Assembly (NCBI RefSeq): GCF_014779715.1
Contig: NZ_JACXYU010000010.1
Span: forward strand, 62,001 to 126,000
Direction: 5' to 3'
DNA from: Streptomyces chumphonensis
GTDB lineage: Bacteria > Actinomycetota > Actinomycetes > Streptomycetales > Streptomycetaceae
Length of the DNA: 64,000 nucleotides
The translations under genes were made by a program, and so were the position numbers. A model generated the notes under the pieces. The model was not told where the DNA came from. It worked only from the letters and a program-made list of their open reading frames with translations, and did not search any database. Positions 32,728 to 41,636 of this stretch are shown one piece after another (position 1 is the first letter of the stretch; every line of letters begins with the position of its first letter).

Positions 32728-34071
32728 GTGCAGGACGCGACCCACGAGCCCGCTTCGACGCCGTCCCCCGAGGAGGGGAGGACCGCGCGGCGGGCGCGGT
32801 GGCGCTCCGTCGGGCCCGGCCTGGTCGTCGCCGCCACCGGCATCGGTGCCGGCGACCTGGTGGCGACGCTCGTGGTCGGCGGCCGCTTCGGGTACACGCT
32901 GCTGTGGGCGGTCGTCGTGGGCTGCGTCATCCGCATCGCGTTCGCCGAGGGCGCGGCCCGCTGGCATCTCGCCACCGGGCGCACCCTCTTCGACGGCTGG
33001 CGCTCCCTGGGCTCCTGGACGCTCCCCTACTTCGGCTTCTACGCCCTGCTGTGGGGCTTCGTCTACGGCGCGACGGCGATGTCCGCCAGCGCACTGCCCC
33101 TGGCCGCCCTCTTCCCCGGCGTCGCCGACCTCAAGGTCTGGGGCGTCGGCACGGCACTCCTCGGCCTGGCCTTCGTCTGGTGCAACCGCTACCGGGCCGT
33201 CGAGCGCCTGCTGACCGTCCTCATCGGCACCATGTTCGTCGTCGTGCTCGTGCTCGCCGTCCGCGTGGTGCCCGACGCGGGCGCCGCGTTCGCCGGACTG
33301 TGGCCCACCGTTCCCGACGGCTCCGTCGTGTACACCCTCGGCGTCGTCGGCGGTGTCGGCGGCACGATCACGATGGCCGCCTACGGGTACTGGGTCAACG
33401 CCAAGGGCTGGGACGGCCCCGGGTGGATGCGCGTGATGCGGCTGGACAACGCCACCGCCTACGTCACCACCGCCGCCTTCACCGTCGCCATGATCATCGT
33501 CGGGGCCGAGCTGCTGCACGCCACCCAGGCCACCCTGGACAACAGCCGGGGCCTGCTGGACGTCGGCGACGAACTGGAACGCCGCTTCGACCCGTTCACC
33601 GCCAAGCTGTTCCTCGTCGGCTTCTTCGCGACCTCCTTCTCCTCGCTGGTCGGCGTGTGGCACGGCGTCAGCCTGCTGTTCTCCGACTACGTCGCCCACC
33701 TGCCGCGCCGGGTCGCGCTCCTCGGCGGCGGCGTCACGGCCGGCCCGGACGAGGGCCCGTCGAACGGCGCAGGGGAGGTCGCCTCCGGAGCCCGGGAGCG
33801 TTCCCCCGCCTTCCGCTTCTACCTGCTGTGGCTGACCTTCCCGCCGATCACGCTGCTCTTCCTCGACCGGCCGTTCGCACTGATCATCGGCTACGGCGTG
33901 CTGGGCGCCCTGTTCCTGCCCTTCCTCGCCGGGACGCTCCTCGTCCTCCTCAACCGGCGCGAGATGCCCGCGACATGGCGCAGCGGGCCGCTCAGCAACA
34001 CCATGCTCGTGCTCGCCGCCCTGCTGTTCGTCGTCCTGTGCGTCGAACAGATCCGCACGCTTCCCTGGTAG
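32728..34071 (+). CDS. NRAMP-related transporter with non-canonical metal site
   Basis: A 447-residue membrane protein with about eleven transmembrane helices and the NRAMP/LeuT layout. The first helix reads GPGLVVAATGIGAGDLVATL, where classical NRAMP has DPGN. The sixth-helix region reads GTITMAAYGYWVNAKGW instead of the AxxMPH motif. Both classical Mn2+/Fe2+ ligands are thus replaced, so the substrate may not be a transition metal. YGYWVNAKGWDGPGWMRVM is conserved-looking and specific to this subgroup as I remember it. The GTG at 32728 has GGAGG at 5-base spacing; a GTG at 32722 is possible. The gene lies between the motif cluster and the Tad locus and is probably independent. Confidence 0.8.
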   Translation: MQDATHEPASTPSPEEGRTARRARWRSVGPGLVVAATGIGAGDLVATLVVGGRFGYTLLWAVVVGCVIRIAFAEGAARWHLATGRTLFDGWRSLGSWTLPYFGFYALLWGFVYGATAMSASALPLAALFPGVADLKVWGVGTALLGLAFVWCNRYRAVERLLTVLIGTMFVVVLVLAVRVVPDAGAAFAGLWPTVPDGSVVYTLGVVGGVGGTITMAAYGYWVNAKGWDGPGWMRVMRLDNATAYVTTAAFTVAMIIVGAELLHATQATLDNSRGLLDVGDELERRFDPFTAKLFLVGFFATSFSSLVGVWHGVSLLFSDYVAHLPRRVALLGGGVTAGPDEGPSNGAGEVASGARERSPAFRFYLLWLTFPPITLLFLDRPFALIIGYGVLGALFLPFLAGTLLVLLNRREMPATWRSGPLSNTMLVLAALLFVVLCVEQIRTLPW

Positions 34072-34178
34072 GGCTACTGGGGCACGCGGAAAGCACATAT
34101 GGTGAGGAACGGCCATCCCGCCCGCACCGCGGCGGCCGGGGAGCCGTGCGCGACGCGACCGACGACGGGCAGGCAGAT

Positions 34179-35195
34179 GTGACGACCGCGATAGCCGTGA
34201 CCAGCCCCGAGCTGGTGCTCGCACCACCGGACCGGCAGACGCCCGGCGCCGTCGTCCTGGCACCCCCCGGCGACCGCACCCTGGACGCCGCCGTCACCGA
34301 CACCCGGCAACTGCTGGAGCGGCACGGATTCCTCATCGCCCTCTACCCCGCCTCGGTACCCGCCGCCGTCAAGCAGCGCCTCCACACCGTCCGTTCGGTC
34401 CTGGAGAGCGACCGGATCGCCCTGGTGGAGTCCGAACTGCCGCCGCTCGCGCTCGCCGTGCTCGTCCGGCAGCTGCGCCAGCTCTCCACCACCGACCTCG
34501 GGCCCGGCGTCCTCGGCGCCGCCGTCCGGCTGCTCGCGCACTACATCCACGCCGGCGCCGTGCTCGGCTCCGTCGCCCGGCTCGACCGCGTCCCGGTCTC
34601 GCTCACCACCCACGCCAGGTCCTGGGTGCCGGGCAGCCAGTTCGCCGTGGTCACCGCGCCCGAGCCGCAACTCGTCCGGCTCGGCTCCGGCGCGAAGGCC
34701 CTCAAGGGCCCCGACTACGTCACCCGGCTCACGACCGCCGCCGGCCACCTGGGCTCCACCTGGCCGCGCACCACGCTCGCCGCGCAGTGGCAGGTCACCG
34801 GCGTCGAACAGGCCACGCTCCCCGGCGACTCGCCGCAGTGGTGGGGGACGGGCAAGCTCGTCGAGTTCGCCGCCGCGATCCCCGACATCTCGGTCCTCTA
34901 CCAGCTCATCACCTCCGTGCAGCGGGCCCGGTGCCACTGGTGCGGACTGGAACTCATCGGTGACCGCTGCGTCTTCTGCTCCGCACCGCTGCCGCCCCCC
35001 GCCCCCGACGTCGGCCACCGCTCCGGCCCGCAGCCCGTCCGCCGAGCGCCCACGGCGTACCGGCCCGTGCTCGACCCGCACGAGGACACCAGCCCCGGCA
35101 TGGTGATACAGCACCGCGAGGAGACGGCCCACGGCGCCGCACCGGACGTCGTCCCCTACGGAGCGCCGTACGGACCGCCGCACGGACCGACATGA
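34179..35195 (+). CDS. Conserved hypothetical protein with zinc ribbon, Tad locus
   Basis: A 338-residue soluble protein of unknown function. The first 240 residues form a mixed alpha/beta domain (VLAPPGDRTLDAAVTDTRQL; LALAVLVRQLRQLSTTDLGP; VPGSQFAVVTAPEPQLVRLG). CHWCG and CVFC, 13 residues apart, then form a zinc ribbon. A Pro-rich tail with YGAPYGPPHGP ends it. It lies just upstream of cpaB, and I recall similar proteins beside other Streptomyces Tad loci, so it may assist pilus assembly or regulation. The GTG start at 34179 is the more conservative choice; an in-frame GTG at 34146 is possible. Confidence 0.65.
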   Translation: MTTAIAVTSPELVLAPPDRQTPGAVVLAPPGDRTLDAAVTDTRQLLERHGFLIALYPASVPAAVKQRLHTVRSVLESDRIALVESELPPLALAVLVRQLRQLSTTDLGPGVLGAAVRLLAHYIHAGAVLGSVARLDRVPVSLTTHARSWVPGSQFAVVTAPEPQLVRLGSGAKALKGPDYVTRLTTAAGHLGSTWPRTTLAAQWQVTGVEQATLPGDSPQWWGTGKLVEFAAAIPDISVLYQLITSVQRARCHWCGLELIGDRCVFCSAPLPPPAPDVGHRSGPQPVRRAPTAYRPVLDPHEDTSPGMVIQHREETAHGAAPDVVPYGAPYGPPHGPT

Positions 35196-35298
35196 CCGCG
35201 GAACCCGGCGGCCCCGCGGGCGCACCCCGCACGCACCCCGACCGCCCCGCCCCACCCCGCCCCCCGACGCCCGCACGCAGCAGAGGTAGCGCCCCGAT

Positions 35299-36012
35299 AT
35301 GAACTCCCGCCAGCGCCGCGGCATCCTCCTGATGCTCCTGTCCGTACTCGGCGCCCTCGTCGCGTTCGGAGGCGTCCTCGCGGTCGTCAACGACGTGGAG
35401 TCCAAGGTCGGCCCGGAGGTGAACGCGTACGAGGTGAAGGAGGACGTCGAGCCCTACCAGGAGCTGCGACCCGAGCAGTTCAGCGAGGTCAGCATGCCGG
35501 AGCGCTGGCTCCCCGACACCGCGGTGACCGACCTCGACGCCATCCGGGGCAAGATCGCCCTCAACCCCCTCAAGCCCGGCTCCCTCCTGCAACGCGACAT
35601 GATCGCCGACCGACCCGCCCTGGAGGCCGGACAGCAGGAGATCGCCATCATGATCGACTCGGCGACCGGCGTCGCCGGGAAGATCACCCCCGGCGCCCGC
35701 GTCAACGTCTACGCCACCTTCCGGGGCGAGGGCGAGGCCGCGGACGTCTCCCAGCTCATCGTCGAGTCCGCCCGCGTCATCGACGTCGGCGAACTCACCA
35801 GCATCGAGGACACCGGAGACGCCGACAGCGGCCGGACGCGCGGCACGTCCGACGCCGTCCCCATCACCTTCGCCCTCGACACCCGGGGCGCCCAGCGCAT
35901 CGCCTACGCCGAATCCTTCGCCACCCACGTCCGGCTCGCCCTCGTCGCCCCCGGCGACGCGGGCGGCGTCCCGCAGGACGAGCGCACCTACACCCTCGGC
36001 GAGGACAAGTGA
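35299..36012 (+). CDS. cpaB: Flp pilus assembly protein CpaB (RcpC-like)
   Basis: A 237-residue protein with an N-terminal membrane anchor (8-28, ILLMLLSVLGALVAFGGVLA). A SAF domain follows (VNAYEVKEDVEPYQELRPEQ; LNPLKPGSLLQRDMI), then the CpaB-specific region (QEIAIMIDSATGVAGKITPG, RVNVYATF). In diderms CpaB/RcpC links to the secretin; in Streptomyces, which has no outer membrane, it should act outside the membrane, possibly by contacting the cell wall around the fibre. The ATG follows AGAGG. It is the first of the closely packed pilus genes, and the next start nearly overlaps its stop. Confidence 0.87.
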   Translation: MNSRQRRGILLMLLSVLGALVAFGGVLAVVNDVESKVGPEVNAYEVKEDVEPYQELRPEQFSEVSMPERWLPDTAVTDLDAIRGKIALNPLKPGSLLQRDMIADRPALEAGQQEIAIMIDSATGVAGKITPGARVNVYATFRGEGEAADVSQLIVESARVIDVGELTSIEDTGDADSGRTRGTSDAVPITFALDTRGAQRIAYAESFATHVRLALVAPGDAGGVPQDERTYTLGEDK

Positions 36013-36020
36013 GGCCTCCC

Positions 36021-37367
36021 ATGCACCCGACGGCCACCCGCATCCTCCCCGCCGTGGGAGACGCCGACCTCGCCCACGCCCTCACCGGGCTGCTCAACCG
36101 GCTCCCCGGCACCGAACCCCAGCCGCCCATCGGCAACTCCACCTCGCTCCTCGACCTGCTGGCCGCCCTCGGCTCCGAATCCGTCGCCGGGCTGCCGGAG
36201 GTCGTCCTCGTCCACGAACGCATCGGACCGCGCCCCGCCCTGGAGGTCGTGCGCGAGATCGCGCTGCGCTTCCCGGCCGTCGGCACCGTCCTCATCACCG
36301 GCGACGCCAGCCCGGCGGTCTACTCCGCCGCCATGGACAGCGGCGCGCGCGGCGTCCTCCCGCTGCCCGTCGGCTACGACGACCTCGCCGCCCGCGTCGA
36401 GGCCGTCGCCGCCTGGTCCACCGGCGTCCGCCGCCACCTCGGCCCCGGCGAGAGCCCGTTCGGCGCCGGTCGGGGCGGCACCCTGGTCACCGTCACCGGC
36501 GCCAAGGGCGGCGTCGGCACGACGCTGACCGCCGTGCAACTCGCCCTCGCCGCACAGGCGTCCGGCCGCGAGACCGCCCTGGTCGACCTGGACCTCCAGA
36601 CCGGCGACGTCGCCTCCTTCCTCGACGTCCAGTTCCGCCGCTCCGTCGCCGACCTCGCGGGCATCAGCGACCTCACCCCCGGCGTCCTGCAAGACGCCGT
36701 CTTCGCCCACGAGAGCGGCCTCGCCCTGCTCCTCGCCCCGGCGGAGGGCGAACGCGCCGAAGAGGTCACCGAGACCGCCGCCCGACAGCTCCTCGTCGCC
36801 CTGCGCGCCCGCTACGACGCCGTCGTCGTCGACTGCGGGGCCCACCTCGACGCCGCCGGCGCCGCCGCCGTGGAGAACGCCGACACCGCCCTGCTCGTGA
36901 CCACCCCCGACGTCGTCGCCGTGCGCGGCGTCAAACGCCAGGTGCGGCTGTGGGACCGCCTCCAGATCCGCAAGGCCGAGGACACCCTCACCGTCGTCAA
37001 CCGGCACACCCGGAGCACGGAGATCCAGCCCCCGCTGATCGCCCGCATCACCGGCACCCGCGTCGCCCGCACGACCGTCCCCGCCGGGTTCAAGGAACTC
37101 CAGGGCTGCCTGGACTCCTCGCGCATGCACGAACTCGACAGCAAGGGCGCCGTCCGGCAGGCACTGTGGGCCCTCGCGGGCGAGGCCGGTCTCGCCGGCG
37201 GCGAGCGGCGCGGCGCCGACGGCGACCGGACGGACGGCGGCCGCGCGCTCGTCCCCGCGCAGCCCCCCGGCAGCGCACCGCCCACCGGCAAGGGCCTCGT
37301 GCCCTACGGCGCGCGCGGCACCCTCACCACACGCCGGCGCCGTCGCGGCCCGGCGGGGGAGGGCTGA
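36021..37367 (+). CDS. cpaE: CpaE/TadZ-like ATPase
   Basis: A 448-residue protein. The N-terminal half is a degenerate receiver-like domain (VVLVHERIGPRPALEVVREI; VGTVLITGDASPAVYSAAMD; RGVLPLPVGYDDLAARV). The C-terminal half is a MinD/ParA-type ATPase with the deviant Walker A KGGVGTT (162-168), then LVDLDLQTGDVASFLD and VVVDCGAHLD. TadZ proteins of this kind position the Tad machinery in the cell. I took the ATG at 36021; a GTG at 36009 overlapping the cpaB stop is also possible and adds four residues. A basic, Pro-rich tail ends the protein. Confidence 0.85.
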   Translation: MHPTATRILPAVGDADLAHALTGLLNRLPGTEPQPPIGNSTSLLDLLAALGSESVAGLPEVVLVHERIGPRPALEVVREIALRFPAVGTVLITGDASPAVYSAAMDSGARGVLPLPVGYDDLAARVEAVAAWSTGVRRHLGPGESPFGAGRGGTLVTVTGAKGGVGTTLTAVQLALAAQASGRETALVDLDLQTGDVASFLDVQFRRSVADLAGISDLTPGVLQDAVFAHESGLALLLAPAEGERAEEVTETAARQLLVALRARYDAVVVDCGAHLDAAGAAAVENADTALLVTTPDVVAVRGVKRQVRLWDRLQIRKAEDTLTVVNRHTRSTEIQPPLIARITGTRVARTTVPAGFKELQGCLDSSRMHELDSKGAVRQALWALAGEAGLAGGERRGADGDRTDGGRALVPAQPPGSAPPTGKGLVPYGARGTLTTRRRRRGPAGEG

Positions 37368-37370
37368 GCC

Positions 37371-37748
37371 GTGCCCGGCCCGGCGGCGGGCGGCGCGCCG
37401 CGCGACGGCGGCCAGGTGACCGTGGAGTTCCTCGGCATGGTGCCGCTGATCCTGCTCACCCTCGTGCTGCTGTGGCAGTTCGTCCTCGTCGGCTACACCT
37501 TCACCCTCGCCGGGAACGCCGCCGACGAAGCCGCCCGCGCCGGAGCCGTCGACGACGACTGCGCCGCCGCGGCCACCGCGGACCTCCCCGCCGCCTGGAG
37601 CTCGGCCGCCTCCGTCGAGTGCGGCACCTCCGGCGGCCTCGTCCACGCCACCGTCACCCTCCGGGTGCCCGTCCTCTTCCCCGGCAGCGTCGCCTTCCCC
37701 TTCGACGTCACCGGCGAGGCCGCCCACGTGTCGGAGGCCCCGCGATGA
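37371..37748 (+). CDS. tadE: TadE-like pseudopilin
   Basis: A 125-residue protein. The short N-terminus ends with GGQVTVEFLGMVPLILLTLV, a TadE signature in which Glu stands 5 residues after a prepilin-peptidase-type cleavage point (G/QVTVE). One hydrophobic helix follows and then a small extracytoplasmic domain with two cysteines (DDDCAAA and VECGTS) likely to form a disulfide. TadE-type minor pilins are processed by the prepilin peptidase and help start or shape the Flp fibre. The GTG lies 3 bases after the cpaE stop. The stop overlaps the next start (ATGA). Confidence 0.82.
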   Translation: MPGPAAGGAPRDGGQVTVEFLGMVPLILLTLVLLWQFVLVGYTFTLAGNAADEAARAGAVDDDCAAAATADLPAAWSSAASVECGTSGGLVHATVTLRVPVLFPGSVAFPFDVTGEAAHVSEAPR

Positions 37749-38173
37749 CACGCCCCCCGCAGCCCCGGCGGCGACGCGACCCGGCGCCCGCGCCCGACCG
37801 CGTCCCGGCCCGTGCCCCCGTCCGCGAGCGGGACGCCGGGCAGGCCGCCATCGAGTACCTCGGCTTCCTGCCGCTGCTGCTTCTGATCGCCCTCGCCGGC
37901 GTGCAGCTCGGCATCGCCGCGTACACCGCCCAGCAGGCCGGCACCGCCGCCCGCACCGCCGCCCGCTACGTCTCGCAGGACGACGACCGGGCCTCCGCCG
38001 GGGCCGGACGGAGCGCGCTGAGCGGCTGGCTCGCCGACGGCGCGTCCTTCGCGGAGGCCCGCGCCCCCGGCGAGGTCACGGTGACCGCCACCGTCGACAT
38101 CCCCTCCGTCATCCCGTTCGTCGACTTCGGCAGCGCACGGAAGTCGGCCACCATGCCCCGCGTCCGCGACTGA
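37745..38173 (+). CDS. Second TadE-like pseudopilin
   Basis: A 142-residue protein. A long basic, Pro-rich N-terminus (PRRRRDPAPAPDRVPARAP) precedes DAGQAAIEYLGFLPLLLLIA, again a class III prepilin-like motif with Glu after the cleavage point. A hydrophobic helix and an external part follow (TAARTAARYVSQDDD; VTVTATVDIPSVIPFVDFG). It pairs with the preceding TadE-like protein, as minor pilins do in Tad loci. The start is an ATG overlapping the previous stop by 4 bases. The extended N-terminus before the cleavage site is longer than in most TadE proteins. Confidence 0.8.
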   Translation: MTRPPQPRRRRDPAPAPDRVPARAPVRERDAGQAAIEYLGFLPLLLLIALAGVQLGIAAYTAQQAGTAARTAARYVSQDDDRASAGAGRSALSGWLADGASFAEARAPGEVTVTATVDIPSVIPFVDFGSARKSATMPRVRD

Positions 38174-38197
38174 CCGCAGCCGGAAGGAGAGCACACC

Positions 38198-39544
38198 GTG
38201 AGCCTCAAGGCCCGCATCGCCGCGTCCCCCGACCACGCGGCGACCACCGACCGGCCCGAGGAGAGCCACCTCGTCGGCACCTTCCGCGCGAAGCTGCTCG
38301 AAGAGATCGACCTCGCCGAGATGTCGTCGCTCGGCGCCGCCGAACGCCGCACCCGGCTGGAACGCGTCCTCGGCCACATCATCAGCCGCGAGGGCCCGGT
38401 CCTCTCCACCGCCGAACGCGCCCTGCTCATCCGCCGCGTCGTCGACGAGGCCCTGGGCCTCGGCATCCTCGAACCCCTCCTCGAGGACCCGTCGATCACC
38501 GAGATCATGGTCAACGGCCCCGACCACATCTACGTCGAACGGGCCGGCCGCGTCGAACGCCTCCCGATGCGCTTCGCCTCCGGCGACCAGCTCATGCAGA
38601 CCATCGAGCGCATCGTCTCCACCGTCAACCGGCGCGTCGACGAGTCCAACCCCATGGTCGACGCCCGCCTCCCCTCGGGCGAACGCGTCAACGTCATCAT
38701 CCCGCCCCTCGCCCTCACCGGCCCGACGCTGACCATCCGGCGCTTCCCCCGCTCCTACACCCTCCACGAACTCATCGGCCTCGGCACGCTCGACGAGCCC
38801 ATGACCCTCTTCCTCGCCTCCCTCGTCCGGGCGAAGTTCAACGTCATCGTCTCCGGCGCCACCGGCTCCGGGAAGACGACCCTCCTCAACGCCCTCTCCG
38901 GCCTCATCCCCGACGGCGAACGCGTCATCACCGTCGAGGACGCCGCCGAACTCCAGCTCCAGCAGCAGCACGTCATCTCCCTCGAAGCCCGCCCGGCCAA
39001 CGTCGAGGGCAAAGGCCAGATCACCATCCGCGACCTCGTACGCAACTCCCTGCGCATGCGCCCGGACCGCATCATCGTCGGCGAGGTGCGCGGCGGCGAG
39101 ACCCTCGACATGCTCCAGGCCATGTCCACCGGCCACGACGGCTCCCTCGCCACCGTCCACGCCAACAGCGCCGAGGACGCCCTGATGCGCCTCCAGACGC
39201 TCGCCTCCATGTCGGAGGTCAAGATCCCCTTCGAAGCGCTGCGCGACCAGATCAACAGCGCCGTCGACGTCCTCGTCCAGCTCACCCGGCACGCCGACGG
39301 CTCCCGCCGCGTCACCGAGATCGCCATCCTCGACTCCGCCGGACGCGAGGACTACCGCCTCGTCAGCGTCGCCCGCTTCCACCCGCGGCCCGTGGCACCC
39401 GACGGCGTCGTCCGCGGCCACTTCCAGCACCACCCCGTCCCGCGCCGCGTCGCCGAACGCCTCTACCTCAGCGGCGAAGCCCTCCCACCCACCTTCGGCG
39501 TCGGCGACACCGAACTCGAACTCGCCACCCGCGCCGCCCGCTGA
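38198..39544 (+). CDS. cpaF: Tad pilus assembly ATPase CpaF/TadA
   Basis: A 448-residue secretion ATPase that powers Flp pilus assembly and probably also retraction. The N-terminal helical part is followed by LEDPSITEIMVNGPDHIYVE, the P-loop GATGSGKTTLLNALSG near 220-235, the Asp-box/Walker B segment (VITVEDAAELQL) and the His-box (LATVHANSAEDALMRLQTLA). All motifs of the VirB11/TadA class are intact. A soluble C-terminal tail of about 50 residues is present. The GTG start has GGAGAG upstream. It is expected to dock on the TadB/TadC platform encoded next. Confidence 0.95.
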   Translation: MSLKARIAASPDHAATTDRPEESHLVGTFRAKLLEEIDLAEMSSLGAAERRTRLERVLGHIISREGPVLSTAERALLIRRVVDEALGLGILEPLLEDPSITEIMVNGPDHIYVERAGRVERLPMRFASGDQLMQTIERIVSTVNRRVDESNPMVDARLPSGERVNVIIPPLALTGPTLTIRRFPRSYTLHELIGLGTLDEPMTLFLASLVRAKFNVIVSGATGSGKTTLLNALSGLIPDGERVITVEDAAELQLQQQHVISLEARPANVEGKGQITIRDLVRNSLRMRPDRIIVGEVRGGETLDMLQAMSTGHDGSLATVHANSAEDALMRLQTLASMSEVKIPFEALRDQINSAVDVLVQLTRHADGSRRVTEIAILDSAGREDYRLVSVARFHPRPVAPDGVVRGHFQHHPVPRRVAERLYLSGEALPPTFGVGDTELELATRAAR

Positions 39545-39553
39545 GGACCCGCC

Positions 39554-40492
39554 GTGACACTCGACCAGCTGATCCCCCTCACCCTCGGCGCGACCCTGCT
39601 CACCTGCGTCCTCGCCGCCGTCGGCCTGCGGACGTACGCGGCGGGCCGCGCCCAGCGTCAGGCCCTCATCGACCGCCTCAGCCACACCCCCGCCCCACCC
39701 GGCGCCGACCGCCGCTTCGCCGCCCTCGACCGCCGACTGCGCCGCACCCCCTTCGGCCGCCGCCTCGACCACCGGCTCACCGCCACCGGACTCGACCTGA
39801 CCCCCGGCGAGTTCACCGCCTACGTCACCGGCGGCGTCCTCGCCCTGTGGCTGCTCGCCCAGTCCCTGCTCTCCCCGTTCTTCGGCCCGCTCGCGGCCCT
39901 CCTCGGCCTCGTCGCCGCACACACCTTCCTCACCTGGCAACGCCAGAAGCGCATCGAGAAGTTCATCAACCAGCTCCCCGAGCTCGCGCGGCTCCTCGCC
40001 AACGGCACCCAGGCCGGCCTGGCCCTGCGCACCGCCATCACCATGGCCGCCGAGGAGATGGACGCCCCCGCCGGCGAGGAACTCACCAAGGTCTCCCACG
40101 CCCTCGGCGTCGGCCACACCCTCGACGACGCCCTCGGCGAACTCGCCGACCGCCTCCCCTCCCGCGAACTCGTCGTCCTCGTCACCACCCTCGTCCTCTC
40201 CAACCGCGCCGGCGGCCAGGTCGTCGGCTCCCTGCGCAACCTCACCGACACCCTCGAACAGCGCAAGGAGACCCGGCGCGAGGTCAAGACCCAGCTCTCC
40301 CAGGTGATGATGACCGCCTACGCCGTCCCCCTCATCGGCCTCACCGTCCTGCTGATGATGGACCGCGCCGGCTCCGGCGTCCTGGACCGCATGACCGGCA
40401 CGTTCGTCGGCCAGGCGGCCGTCGTCGTCGCCTTCTCCCTCTACGCGGCCGGATTCCTCGTGATCCGCCGCATGTCCCGGATCGACGTCTGA
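39554..40492 (+). CDS. tadB: Tad inner-membrane platform protein TadB
   Basis: A 312-residue membrane protein of the type II secretion F family. Hydrophobic segments lie at the N-terminus (LIPLTLGATLLTCVLAAVGL), around 82-120 and at the end. The cytoplasmic T2SSF domain is seen in QKRIEKFINQLPELARLLAN then GTQAGLALRTAITMAAEEM, and NRAGGQVVGSLRNLTDTLEQ. TadB forms, with TadC, the membrane platform moved by the CpaF ATPase. GTG start 9 bases after cpaF. Third positions are almost all G or C, in contrast with the last genes of this locus. Confidence 0.9.
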   Translation: MTLDQLIPLTLGATLLTCVLAAVGLRTYAAGRAQRQALIDRLSHTPAPPGADRRFAALDRRLRRTPFGRRLDHRLTATGLDLTPGEFTAYVTGGVLALWLLAQSLLSPFFGPLAALLGLVAAHTFLTWQRQKRIEKFINQLPELARLLANGTQAGLALRTAITMAAEEMDAPAGEELTKVSHALGVGHTLDDALGELADRLPSRELVVLVTTLVLSNRAGGQVVGSLRNLTDTLEQRKETRREVKTQLSQVMMTAYAVPLIGLTVLLMMDRAGSGVLDRMTGTFVGQAAVVVAFSLYAAGFLVIRRMSRIDV

Positions 40493-40500
40493 GGCCCGCC

Positions 40501-41388
40501 GTGACCCTCCTCCTCGCCGCACTCGCCGCCCTCTCCCTCGCCGGCCTCGCCTACGGCATCCGCCTCTACCGGGCCGACGCCCGTCTCCCCGCCGACCTCG
40601 CCCTCGCCCTGGAGGTCGGCTCCACCCGCACCACGCCCGTCGGATCCGCCCTCGACCGCCTCGGCATGCGCTGGGCCCCGCTCGTCCTGCGCCTGATGGG
40701 CCCCCGCCGCGTCGACGCCGTCCGCCGCCGCATCGACCTCGCCGGCAACCCCGGCGGCCTCACCCTCGACCGCTACGCAGCCCGCCGCGCCGTCTACGGC
40801 GCCCTCGGCGCCCTCGGCGCCCTCGCCATGCTCACCCGCGGCCAGTGGCTCCTCGCCGCGCTCATGGCCGCCTTCGCCCTGTTCTGGGTCGAGGTCGGCA
40901 TCGCCGCCTCCATCCGCATCCGCCGCGCCGAGATCGAGCGCACGCTCCCCGACTTCCTCGACGTCCTCGCCGTCGTCGTCTCCGCCGGTCTCGGCTTCCG
41001 CCAGGCGCTCGACCGCGTCGCCGACCGCTACGAGGGCCCCTGGGCCGACGAACTGCGCATCACCCTGCGTCAGATGGACATGGGCGTCAGCCGCCGCCAG
41101 GCCTTCGAGGACCTCCGACGACGCAACGACTCAGAACAGGTCGCCATGTTCGTCACCGCACTCCAGCAGGGCGAGGACCTCGGCGCGCCCATCGTCGACA
41201 CCCTCATCGCCATCGCCGCCGACATGCGCCGCACGGACGCGCAGAACGCCCGCCGCCGCGCCGCTCGTGCCGTGCCGAAGGCGACCCTCGTCATCACTAC
41301 CGTCATGGTCCCCGCGACCCTGATCCTCCTCGTCGCGGGCCTCTTCCTCGGCACCGAGACCGAGTTCAGCCGGATCACCGGTGAGTGA
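40501..41388 (+). CDS. tadC: Tad inner-membrane platform protein TadC
   Basis: A 295-residue partner of TadB with the same T2SSF layout. An N-terminal hydrophobic segment is followed by a pair around 95-125. The cytoplasmic domain has ERTLPDFLDVLAVVVSAGLG, RQALDRVADRYEGPWADELR and ALQQGEDLGAPIVDTLIAIA. A last membrane helix (LVITTVMVPATLILLVAGLF) closes the protein. The GTG lies 8 bases after the tadB stop. It ends the first block of pilus genes; 248 bases with their own regulatory signals separate it from the pilin. Confidence 0.9.
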   Translation: MTLLLAALAALSLAGLAYGIRLYRADARLPADLALALEVGSTRTTPVGSALDRLGMRWAPLVLRLMGPRRVDAVRRRIDLAGNPGGLTLDRYAARRAVYGALGALGALAMLTRGQWLLAALMAAFALFWVEVGIAASIRIRRAEIERTLPDFLDVLAVVVSAGLGFRQALDRVADRYEGPWADELRITLRQMDMGVSRRQAFEDLRRRNDSEQVAMFVTALQQGEDLGAPIVDTLIAIAADMRRTDAQNARRRAARAVPKATLVITTVMVPATLILLVAGLFLGTETEFSRITGE

Positions 41389-41406
41389 CGTGCCCCCGAC
41401 CCTTCA

Positions 41407-41425
41407 TGAATTCCTACACAATTCA
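41407..41425. promoter_or_regulatory. Operator-like inverted repeat upstream of the pilin gene
   Basis: TGAATT and AATTCA (41407-41412 and 41420-41425) form perfect 6-base arms with a 7-base spacer in an unusually A+T-rich patch just after tadC. The 248-base gap before the pilin also holds TTGTGG near 41452, which might belong to a pilin promoter. The regulator is unknown. Confidence 0.35.
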
Positions 41426-41636
41426 CCCCAACCCCTTCGCGTGCGCAACCCGTTGTGGCAGAGTCACTCTCTGGAGCGAGTGTCAGCCACGACCGACGGA
41501 ACCGCGAGGAGGCCGCGTCCCATGCCGGACCCTTCACGTGCCGCCCCCCGCGACGGTCTCGGCCCTGCCCCGCCTCCGTCCCACTCCACCGCCCGACCCC
41601 CCGCCCCCGTGCCCGACCCCGGAGAGGGAGAACCCC

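Noticed and set aside
37493..40522. Open frame of about 1000 codons antisense to the Tad genes
   Set aside because: Gly/Asp/Glu-rich repetitive product expected from the complement of high-G+C coding sequence; cpaF, tadB and the pseudopilins on the other strand have clear motifs.
41381..41636. Open frame overlapping the tadC stop and running toward the pilin
   Set aside because: Pro/Arg-rich low-complexity product; this stretch holds regulatory signals and the pilin ribosome binding site.
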